64,000 nucleotides of DNA from the NCBI GenBank assembly GCA_022559845.1, contig CM040120.1:308114740-308178739 (forward strand). The letters run 5' to 3'. Below the pieces are notes generated by a model, which saw nothing but the letters and a program-made list of their open reading frames with translations, was not told the DNA's origin and did not search any database. Below, piece by piece: positions 55,276-64,000 of this stretch. Positions within the stretch are counted from its first letter, which is position 1; each line of letters starts with the position of its first letter. The position numbers and the translations under genes are program-made. Source of the DNA: Amorphophallus konjac. Its lineage: Eukaryota > Streptophyta > Magnoliopsida > Alismatales > Araceae.

Positions 55276-56732
55276 TGTCACGTCCCGACGCGGAATATCG
55301 GGACTGGAAGTAGAAACAATTAATATTAATATGTTGATTTACAGACATGCTATGCTAAAGCTAAAGAGTCAACACAACACCATTAACAAAAAATAACTCC
55401 ATTAACTAAATAAACATCAAATGCTCCATAATCCAATTACATTATCCTTTTAAACCAACTTAAGAAAAACTTCTAACATAACATTCACTGGACATCATTA
55501 CATCAATATTGACTCAACAATTACAACTCTGCTTGACATGCACTCTAAACCATAACTAGACACAAAACATCTATAGCGACTCTTCGAAATCTCCAACTGG
55601 CTCGCTCCAGGGTTGTCACTCTTGCCCATCCCCATCGGTCTGCGAATCCTCACCTGAGCTACTTGAAAGGGGAAAAATAACTAGGTGAGCGAACGCTCAG
55701 TAGGTAATAACATGCAAGTTTAAGTAATTAACCAATTGAATTAATATGAACAGAAAGAAAAGAAATGGCGATATGGCAAAGTAACATAAGTACGAGATCA
55801 TGAACATAATGTAACTAGAAATTGGCCAAGAACATGAAGTAACCAAGTCAAGAAAAGATTCAAGTAATAGATTATGTCGTAGACATCACGCTAGTCATGC
55901 ACTCGGTGCAATGTCTCACCATGTCATTCAAACTCCCCGGGGCACAAGTACTTTTCGGACGCTCCTCCCAGGACCAGATCGGGCCCTTATGATGCGTTGG
56001 CATTCATTTGGTGGATCCAAGATCCCAATTTATGTCTAGACATTAATCAAGTTAAATGGCCAATAATTTCAAGGTATAGAACTTACCTTGGAGAATTCCA
56101 AGGGTAAGTGAAGTAGATATTTTGACTAGAAAGTTCAAGTTATCAAGAACTAACAGGTCCTTGTATTCAAACACGAGTAACCACGGAAATTATTTTCTGG
56201 AAGATACACGGTCCATATTGGGCCGCTCAAAGAAATGGACGGTCATTATCCGGATCGTGCTAAAGGGATTGGGCTGAAAGAACAACCTAATAGAAGCCAA
56301 GGATAAACGGTCTACTATGGGCCGTTCACGACAGGAAAGATCTGAAGCCCACGACGACAGTAAGCAATTTGGATTGGGCCGCTCAGTAACTGAACGGTCC
56401 ATTATGATCCGCTCTAACGCATGAGCGGGCCGATACTGTCCGTTCAATTACTGGGCCTGACTGGCAACTAGAAATCCACCCAAAATGGGCTCCGGGCTGC
56501 CAAAAGTGGGGCAGGACTGAACCAGGGTCCAGCCCACTATCCACTGGTCAGCTTAGGGCTTATCGGGCCGATCAAACTATGACTTGGTCGAAGATGAAAC
56601 AAGGTTAATCGACCAACAGGAAATGGCATTTAGCCAGGAATGCACGGTTCCTAATGGGCCGCCTATTGAGTTAAACAGTCCAAATCTGACCGTTCAAGAC
56701 TCAATCGGTCCAAATTGAGCCGTGACTCACAA

Positions 56733-57391
56733 CTAGGGGTGAGCACGGTTTGGTATGGTTTGGTTTAAAGAGAATTTTTTTCAAATCAAATCGAACCATA
56801 TTAAGGTTTTAACCCGAACCAAACCAAACCAAATTAATTTGAAACCAAACCAAACCAAACCGAATTAATTCGGTTTGGTTCGGTTTGAACCATATTCATA
56901 TCTCCTTTTAGAAATTAGATTGGATTCAAACAACAGTAGAGGAAGGTAGGGTAAAAAAATTTCTAACAAATAAAATAAATATTAAAAAATAACATAAACA
57001 GTTGTAACTTGTAAGAACAAAGTCTATAATATTTTCACATAAAAAATTAGGAACTTCAATTACAGTAAAATAGAAGGTGATTTGAAACCTATTTCATAAA
57101 GTCGGAAACCCCATTAGGATGGCGAGAATTGAACTTTTTGAATTGAAATTTATAGTTACATATACATTTATATTAATTTGACAAAAATATTCTTAAATTT
57201 TGGTTATTCGGTTCGATTTGGTTTTGTTCGATTTCTTGAACTTCAAAACCAAACCAAACCAAACCAAAATTTTTCATATGGTTCGGTTTGAACCCAAACC
57301 AAAAATTTTTAAATTTCAACCCAAATCAAACCGAACCAAATCTATCAGTTCAGTTTGGTTTTCGGGTTGAACCCGAATAATGATCACCCCT
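56733..57391. mobile_element. hAT-type MITE (659 bp)
   Basis: Starts CTAGGGGTGAGCACGG and ends TGATCACCCCT, giving a terminal inverted repeat AGGGGTGA(G/T)CA. Flanks ACTCACAA (56725-56732) and ACTTACAA (57392-57399) are an 8-bp duplication with one change; 8 bp is the hAT signature. The subterminal regions are filled with AAACCAAACC/GGTTTGGTT words, as in known plant hAT MITEs. No transposase. The other LTR lacks it (near 12158). Confidence 0.92.
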
Positions 57392-58608
57392 ACTTACAAC
57401 ACAGCAATCCAAGTGGTTCGATCACGTGAACAGGTTCAGGTCTTGGTGGTACAACCTGCCCGGCGTCCAAGTGGGAATCCCAAGCTCGCGGGGACTTACG
57501 GAGGTCCCGTAATGAAGGTCCTAGTCCGACGGAAGGAGTATCCGGCGGAAAGTCCCAACCATTACAAGGAAATGAGGCTAATAAAACATAGGAAACCAGT
57601 GTAGTGGTCAGTCAATCCTACCGGAGTAGAACGACTGTCAAACAAATCTAATAACAATTTCAATTTTCAATGGATCATAATTAACTTCATTAGAAAAGAT
57701 GAATCAAGATCAAGTGAGAACAAACCAGTAAGAGTTCATAAATGTTTACTTCCATAAAATTACAGTTTATTATATGTTACTAACTTACCATTAGCCACTA
57801 AACTACTAAAATAAACCATGCTGAAATGAGAATGAATCAGTTCTGTATAGCTGGGCGGTCCGCGCAGAACCATTCATATGCCTCGGCGGTCGCATGACAG
57901 GCCGTTCATGCCCTCTCAGGTCCGAAGGCCTGTGGGAGATGAGCGGTCTGTAGAGTGCCGCTGGGGGGTTTTGAGCGGTCTGTAACTGTCCGCCGTCCAT
58001 CAGAACGGTCTGGAGTGGGCCGTTCTGTTCATGAAACACTCCGAAGCATAAAAGACTTGAATGGCTATAAACCTGCCGTCTCTATAGACTGGGCGGTCTA
58101 TTGAGAGGCCACGTAAGTCGGGGGGTCTCTGCTACCTTCGCCTTGCCCGCCTCTGGCGAGTCCGGCTAGGGTTGGCTAAAACAGTTAAATACACAAAACA
58201 TAGAGCATGAAATTTAGGGCTTTTACTATCAATAGAACGAGCACAAAAAGTTATACAAGATAGCATGATCAATTGAATGTTTAGTGCCTGAAATCCCTAC
58301 TTAAATCGAGGTGGAACATAGTTAACCCTAATTACGACATGCTTGCATTGAAACTAAAAATTTTCGCAGGATACTACATAAAATTTAGGGCTTTTTAGAT
58401 CCATAGAAAGAGGACAGGACGACGCTTCTATCCATATATAATACTTAGGGTTTCGCTTGCTATCACCTACCTTAATTGAAGGATGAAGGAAGAAGAGGGA
58501 TGCCGATCGCGCTAGGTACACACCGCCGGTGATCGCCGTGATTCTCCCTTGATCGAGCTCCTCTCTGGCCGCCACGCTTCTAAACGATTCTAGGGTGGCT
58601 TAGGTTCA

Positions 58609-58618
58609 TTTATATAGG
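58609..58618 (-). promoter_or_regulatory. TATA box of the chromovirus A 5' LTR
   Basis: CCTATATAAA on the minus strand, conserved with 13379-13388. This copy is the one that would drive the element. Confidence 0.65.
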
Positions 58619-59082
58619 TTCAATGGTATCTAGAGGGTTCTAATCGTGGAGATAAAGTCCACGCACCGCGGACGTACGCGAATCACGCAGGATAGGGTTA
58701 ACACCGCCGTTGCGCCGCCAAATACACCTCCTAGGGTTAGGGTTTCGGAGAATAATAAAAGGGGAAACAATCTCTTAATCCTAACCTTTCATTTGCATTT
58801 GGTTTTAGCTTAAATGATTTAGTATTGGGCTCTAATTTCACGTTTTAAGGTCCGATTAAACTAATTGTGGGTTTGGGCCTTAATCTGCTAATTCGGCTTA
58901 TTTAAGAATTTTAATTGGGCTGGTCATAAAAGACAATTTCATTAAACGTTTAATCCTCTACAAGATTCTAATTTTTCCAGATTTTTATAAAATGGTCAAA
59001 ATTTTACTTATCCTTTTTCTTAAAGAATTTCTTATTAATTTTCTCAAAAAAAATTTATTCATTAATATATCGGGGTGCTACA

Positions 59083-59447
59083 CGCCGACGGCCATTTAAC
59101 CACGAACAGTCCTCACCAGCCACCTGACCTCGCTGTAGATCTCTCGAACACAGCACCACAACAATGCACCTGCTGACAACCTCTGCCCAACGCAGCACGA
59201 TCGGGGCCACCACCCATCAGGAAGAAATATCTCTTATCACATCCCTTGGGCCCCATACCGGCACTCCAACGAAACAACAACCACATTCACAGCGCCAACG
59301 CCGCGCAAGCTCTTACGTGGAAAATCAGGCGGAAAACAAGCACAAAACCCTATGCCAGCTGCCGATTGTACTGGACCTTGCGGACTCTAATCACTGCAAT
59401 ATCTCGAATTCCCATGTACACACCACAACCATAGCTCTGATACCAAC
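59083..59447 (-). other. Leader of chromovirus B with primer-binding site
   Basis: Primer site TTGGTATCAGAGC at 59446-59434 on the minus strand, one base from the LTR. The next 350 bp show no clear gag start. It is cut at 59083 by chromovirus A, whose other end at 7191 should adjoin the continuation. Confidence 0.75.
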
Positions 59448-61786
59448 TGTAGCGACCCGGCATCCAGATACTGGGAAAGGAACCCGATAGCATTCAAATC
59501 CGGGCCCGCCGCCCACGAGTCGGAGCTCGGAAGGGCTAAAAAGGAGTGTGGAGGTACAAAGAAATAAGAAATAAAGCAGGACAATTCAATAATTAACAGA
59601 ATTAAATAAACAACTACAACAGAGTCCAGTCCAACTGAAAGTACAGTCTGAGGCAGAGAACGTACCCAACACCGAGTGAACACTCGGCCCGGTGAGCTGG
59701 CAACTAAGAACCTCCACTCAACACCCTCGAACCTCGAGGAAGAACCGCCGCACTTGAAAAGTAGGGGTGAGCCTCCTGTCACTGGCTCACTAGGGATCTC
59801 GCGGAACCCCAACCAAGAACAATGACGGTAGCGGAAAGGAAAGCAGCTACAACTACAGCAGGAACAGCGAACCGGTGGCCGGTCAAAACTCAGCACTACA
59901 GAAAAAGCACTCCCCGATCTCACAGTCAGGGGACCACCGAACCAAGGGGGAAACCTCCGGCTATGCTACCAGAAGAAACATCACGACAACGTTGTCATGA
60001 GCCTAACACCGTCTAGGGAAAACCCTCGGTGACGCTCACCGAAACCCTAGACCTCTACCTCAGGAATAAACACGGAAACTGCACGTAAAATCATGTCTCG
60101 CAGACGGGAAGCGAAAACTCAAGTCACAAGAAACTCACGTCATGTGACGGGAGCACTGCCCACCAGAAGCAGAGCCGGATGCGTCCACTGACGACTTAGT
60201 CCGCGCCTCAGGTGTCTCGCTGCAACGCCCCAGGAAGAGACAGAGACACCACAGTAACCAGTTCCATAAACAAGGACTAGCTGGGGTCACGCTCGTCAGC
60301 GCAGGTCTGACATCCCCCAACTAAGTGTGCACACACAGACCATCCGCTCTAGGTCGGCTCCTCTAGCTGGTTTTCCCCCCCAGCCGGACTCAAGCAGCAA
60401 AGGCGAGGGGCCCTACGGAAACCATCCTAAAAACCGTCTCTCTCGGGTAAGCCGCTCCACCACTCCCGGGTGGGTCAGCACACGCGTGCCGTAAGAAGGC
60501 TACGACTAGTGAGAGGTCACTGACATGAACACGGAAAGCCACTCACGCACCCATCGCGAGTAACACAGAGTAATAGGTGGCACGACGCCACCAGACTCTG
60601 GATAGCCCCCTAGACCTACTGAATGCAATGGTCTTCGAGTCACAAGACTCAGGGTCAAGACCATCGTATAGGGATAGATCCACATCGTCAATCTGCCCTA
60701 TGCCTAGGTCAGAAACCACGGTAGCATGAGTACCGAGACAGCTCACAAGCCGCCAAGTCGATCCCCTATCTAAGGGGCACACGGAAAACTTTCAGCCCCA
60801 AGCTGGTTGACTGGACTCACAGTCCTAGGCCATACACGTGGCCCCATCGGAAACCACTTTCGAGAAACCCACATCGTGCGGGGAAGGCCCTCTGCACTCA
60901 ACCGACTCGCGAGGACTCACTCGAGTACCTCACCGAAACCTAAAGCACACACAGGGTCACCCGGACCCTTAAAACACATGGGCGTGCAAATCGGAGTAAC
61001 ACGGCACCTCCGGAATCATGAAGAATCACCCGGACACCTTGCCCACACATCCGTGTCACATACGGACACTCCGGGGTGAAGGAAACACAAAACATGGTCG
61101 CCTGGGACCTCACTAGGCTGGGCGGCCACCTGCTTGGCCGCCTAGAGGGCTGGGCTGCCAGCCCAAGGGTTGCCCAGTCCAGGGCCTCCCCAGAGGGTGG
61201 CCAGACAGCTGGTCACCCTCTCCCCTAGGCGGCCAGACCTGTGGCCACCCAGTGACCTGGGCGTCCAGGGCCATGGCCGCCCAGACCAGGGCATCGGCGG
61301 CCACAGATGTGGCCGCCTCCTGCGGTTCCTGTGGACGAACTGAGCTCCGCCGTGAGCTCGGTTCCACGCCCCATTCGATCCCAATCGAAGGGGAAAACAT
61401 AGGGAATCATTCCCCTGACCCCAAAACCCAAAAATGGAGGGAGAAAAGCGGAGAAACCTTGCTCGATCGGGCGAAACCGTCCCACACCCTAAAAACATGA
61501 TTTTTCCCCCAAACGAGAAATAAACCCCGCTTGACTCACCACGGCCTACCAAACTCACGGAAATGAAAGTACACGAGCTGGGGGTCCATCTCCCTACCTC
61601 CACCGAAGATTCTGCACACCGTGGACGGCGATCCACCTGAAAACGCCCACGAAACCCCCACCGATTCACAGACGCGCCCCCGAGCTTCCTCGCGCCACCG
61701 TGCCTCCATCCTCGCCCCGTCCACGCGGCTCTCTGCCCCACGAACGTCGCCACCTCGCCCTCGTCCATCTCCGTCGGCCGCCCAGA

Positions 61787-61870
61787 GAGAAGAGAGGGGG
61801 AGAGAAGAGAGGGGGAGAGAGAGAACGCGAGAGGGAGAGAGTGAGAGAAATGAGAGGAGAGAGAGAGGGG
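61787..61870. repeat. GA-rich microsatellite
   Basis: GAGAGA runs interrupted by GGG and AAGA inside the chromovirus B LTR. On the transcribed (minus) strand this is a CT-rich tract immediately downstream of the TATA box, a frequent arrangement around plant start sites. Confidence 0.9.
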
Positions 61871-61886
61871 GTATTTATATATATAG
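61871..61886 (-). promoter_or_regulatory. TATA box of the chromovirus B LTR
   Basis: CTATATATATAAATAC on the minus strand followed by a CT-rich stretch, about 250 bp into the LTR. Confidence 0.7.
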
Positions 61887-62443
61887 AAAATCCAGAAATT
61901 CTGGAAAATACCAAAAAATGTGAAAAATTACCTCCGTGATCCTCGAAAAGCGCACAATGCAATGGTAACGTCCCGGAGTCAGAGAATGCAACGGTTCGCC
62001 CTACACAGCGTTCCGAAGATCCGACAGGTAAAAACACCCGTAAACTGCAAAACTCAGTCCGGGAACAACAAAAATATCCGAAACCCACAGATCCTGACCC
62101 AATAAATGATCCAAAAAACCTGGGGTGTTATAGCTTCTACCCACTGGTCCATACTAGATTTTCATTGCATACGTGTGAGCATGGGCGTATTCGCCCTCTT
62201 CTCACATTTCAGAAGTAAGAATGGTATTCATACTCACCATGTGTGCATTGATTCACAAATTCAGAAAATATTTCATGAACACCCCATTGTTGGGATTGGA
62301 CCCTTGTGTACTATGAGCATATAGCTTGGGAAGTCATTCATACATTCCCTGGGGTTCACGCCTTCTTCTGCATGCATTCAATGCATAAGTTCAGCCAGAG
62401 CATCCCTAATGCAAAATGTAATTTGAAGCTTGCTGGCATGAAG

Positions 62444-62480
62444 AGTGCGTCGACGCACTGTGCATAGTGCGTCGACGCAC
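62444..62480. repeat. Palindrome pair 1 (AGTGCGTCGACGCACT)
   Basis: A 16-bp perfect palindrome at 62444-62459 and a 14-bp one at 62467-62480. The GTCGAC cores start 22 bp apart. Confidence 0.95.
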
Positions 62481-63220
62481 CCTTCTGATTGGAGCAGCCA
62501 GCCTGAGCCCTGATACCGCATGATCCCGCTGCTCATTTCCTGCATGTCCATCTGCGTATGCAATATGCATATCTTTGCCCATGTGCTGTAGGGAAGTGAG
62601 AAGATAGAACAAAATAAACAAAATGAAAGGAGATGGATGAAATGAAAGGTGCATACATGAAACTACATATAGATTTCCTACTGCCTCTTCATGAGCCAGC
62701 ACTAAAAAGGATGAAAGAATAAGGAAGACCCAAAAAAAGGGAATTGCACTTGCATAATATCTGTTACATAAGAATCCATGTCATGATTTCATAGCCATGA
62801 TTGCAATTCTCATTGCATTCTTTTTTTGTATAAAAACAATCATACCTTGCACATGTTCACCGAGTTTGCATGAATCGAGTGGGTTTGCCCTTCCACTCAT
62901 TGTTCAAATACATGCATGGCGTCTCCCTCACACATGCCTTGATTCATGATTTCAAATAGGATCGCCTGAACATTTCATTTTCAATTGCTTGCTTGTTTGC
63001 CATAACTCCCTTTGTATATCAAATGGTGGGCGATGAAAACTCGGATTGCGTCTGGGTGAAAATCCTCACTATGTGTGAGCGAAACGCTCTGTCTTGTACC
63101 GACGAGTACTCTGCATAAATGCGTGGTGAAACCCTTGCATGATCATCAAAATATGCATTAATGCGTTTCATACCATCTCTAAAGAGAAGAGAAAGCAGAA
63201 GTTTGCTCACTGGTTTGGGA

Positions 63221-63253
63221 CAAGTCGACTTGGGATGGCCCCAAGTCGACTTG
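63221..63253. repeat. Palindrome pair 2 (CAAGTCGACTTG)
   Basis: Two perfect 12-bp palindromes, cores starting at 63224 and 63245, 21 bp apart. Confidence 0.95.
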
Positions 63254-63964
63254 CCCAGCCTGCCGATCTCTCCCTGCAGCAGGTTCCCTCCCCCTTTGGG
63301 AGTCCAGTCTACCCTATAAAAAAAGAAAAAGAAGGAAAGGAAGAAGAAAGCATGTGCACTTGCATGATAGCTATGATATCAAGAAATTTCTGTCAAGATC
63401 TCATGGGTAGGATAAAAGATCTCCATTAAGTTCTCATGAAAATGATCATATGCTGCCTGTGCTCACTGAACTCGCACGGACCTGGGCATGCCTGCCCTTC
63501 CGATCATTAGTTAGAAGCATACATGACACTTGCACCTTCATACATACATTGTTTCATGTGTGAGTTTTAAACACAAGTGAAGTTTCATGTGCACTTTAAT
63601 CCCTCTATCTATGGAGGGTTTGCATGACAGCCCCCCCTTGGGGTTTGTTAAAAAGAAACCATCAATCTTCGCATGTGCATATCAAATCAAGTAATTGTAT
63701 GGACTTGGGCACACCTACTCTCACATTAGAGGCCTTCATGGTTTGCTGAACGAATCCTTCTAGGCTCTGCTGACGTTTTATAGCAGCGGGCTCCCCTGTG
63801 CCCCTTCTCCTCTCACGCATACACTTGCATATGCACTTTGCATGCTTTTGCCCATGTTAACAGAAAACAAGAAAATATGATAAACTGAATGAAAAGGAAT
63901 CAAACAATGAAAGAAAAGGAAGAAATTACAGCTGAAGAAAGGTTGCCCCTAGAAGCACTGGCTT

Positions 63965-63997
63965 CAGTCGACCGATGCCCATCATCGGTCGACCGAT
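63965..63997. repeat. Palindrome pair 3 (ATCGGTCGACCGAT)
   Basis: The second member (63984-63997) is a perfect 14-bp palindrome; the first (core 63967) is imperfect on its left arm. Cores start 21 bp apart. Confidence 0.92.
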
Positions 63998-64000
63998 AGG

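Larger units (their letters stand above)
7192..59082 (-). mobile_element. Chromovirus A: Tekay-type Ty3/gypsy element, heavily interrupted
   Basis: Minus-strand element with 5' LTR 59082-55276, primer site 55269-55257, a 73-bp leader remnant, pol 15809-13897, polypurine tract 13869-13853 and 3' LTR 13852-7192. Flanks CGCCT (7187-7191) and CGCCG (59083-59087) fit a 5-bp target duplication with one change. The LTRs come to 3143 and 3140 bp after removing younger insertions, strong support for a pair. A Tat element (15810-55202) sits between the leader and pol; gag, protease and nearly all of RT are missing. Confidence 0.88.
55276..59082 (-). repeat. 5' LTR of chromovirus A, with a MITE inserted
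   Basis: TGTCACGTCCCGAC...GGGGTGCTACA on the plus strand, 3807 bp including the 659-bp MITE and its 8-bp duplication (3140 bp without them). Same order of features as the 3' LTR, including the TATA box at 58609-58618 and ACGGTC/GACCGT motif clusters (56200-56450, 57850-58100). Confidence 0.93.
59448..62132 (-). repeat. 5' LTR of chromovirus B (2685 bp)
   Basis: Plus-strand ends TGTAGCGACCCGG and GGGGTGTTATA; transcribed strand TATAACACCCC...GTCGCTACA, one change from the usual TGTAACACC start. The primer site follows directly. The CG-rich interior has long chance open frames (for example 61142-61768 on the minus strand). A TATA box lies at 61871-61886. Confidence 0.85.
62133..64000. repeat. 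Degenerate tandem repeats with paired palindromes, unclassified
   Basis: No credible gene. The region repeats a loose theme every 600-775 bp: a GGGC...GCCC dyad followed by CACTCATT/CACATTT-like text (62184, 62883, 63484), a TTTGCCCATGT(T/G) and AAATGAAAGG-like block (62575, 63850), and a pair of GTCGAC-centred palindromes (62444-62480, 63221-63253, 63965-63997). The copies are too diverged to draw unit borders. It may be the internal or LTR region of an unidentified retroelement that extends beyond the window. Confidence 0.6.

Noticed and set aside
61142..61768. 208-codon minus-strand open frame
   Set aside because: Inside the chromovirus B LTR, tryptophan/glycine-rich with no domain, overlapping open frames in other registers; chance in GC-rich DNA.

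Overview
The window is a plant nuclear intergenic region made almost entirely of nested LTR retrotransposons. I found no host gene, rRNA or tRNA. A land plant, probably an angiosperm with a large repeat-rich genome, is indicated by the Tekay-type chromodomain pol, the Tat-type pol with a second RNase H, the antisense plant-mobile-domain gene, initiator-tRNA-Met primer sites and a hAT-type MITE. The species cannot be told from sequence alone.

Layout. (1) 1-6980: right part of a non-autonomous copia-like element on the minus strand ('LARD1'), with a multi-zinc-knuckle gag, a primer site and a 2.35 kb LTR. (2) 59083-62132: primer site and 5' LTR of an older minus-strand chromovirus ('B'). (3) 7192-59082: a minus-strand Tekay-type chromovirus ('A'), probably inserted in B's leader. 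Its two LTRs come to 3143 and 3140 bp once younger insertions are subtracted, and the flanks are CGCCT/CGCCG. Its 3' LTR holds a 3.5 kb solo LTR (8475-11987) and its 5' LTR holds a 659 bp hAT MITE (56733-57391). (4) 15810-55202: a giant plus-strand Tat element inserted in the A pol at the RT/RNase H junction. Without later insertions about 23.9 kb remains. It carries a 2.86 kb left LTR, ORF1 with 84-bp repeats, gag-protease with a second 84-bp repeat array, RT-RNase H, archaeal-type RNase H, integrase, a repetitive 3' spacer, an antisense multi-exon plant-mobile-domain gene, a polypurine tract and a truncated right LTR. (5) Inside the Tat element: two solo LTRs of one family (27211-29512, 29758-31824), an unclassified 2.1 kb insertion in integrase (33867-35956), and a second copia-like non-autonomous element ('LARD2', 41048-50077) in the antisense gene. 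(6) 62133-64000: degenerate repeats carrying paired GTCGAC-centred palindromes.

How the parts relate. No element is intact. A pol has only two in-frame stops, but its gag, protease and most of RT are missing. They were apparently lost in one deletion that also removed the end of the Tat right LTR, with the breakpoint inside an inverted-repeat arm. The Tat pol is split by four insertions. LARD1 and LARD2 show gag but no pol, and LARD2 has an extra spliced-looking ORF.

The most interesting signals are: the palindrome pairs with compensated arms and 21-22 bp spacing; the antisense gene with symmetric phase-1 mini-exons; two unrelated coding repeat arrays with the same 84-bp period; the hairpin array next to the Tat LTR TATA box and its link to the deletion; and the TGCACCGA motif arrays in the copia-like LTRs. 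All family names come from motifs recognised by eye; no search was run.
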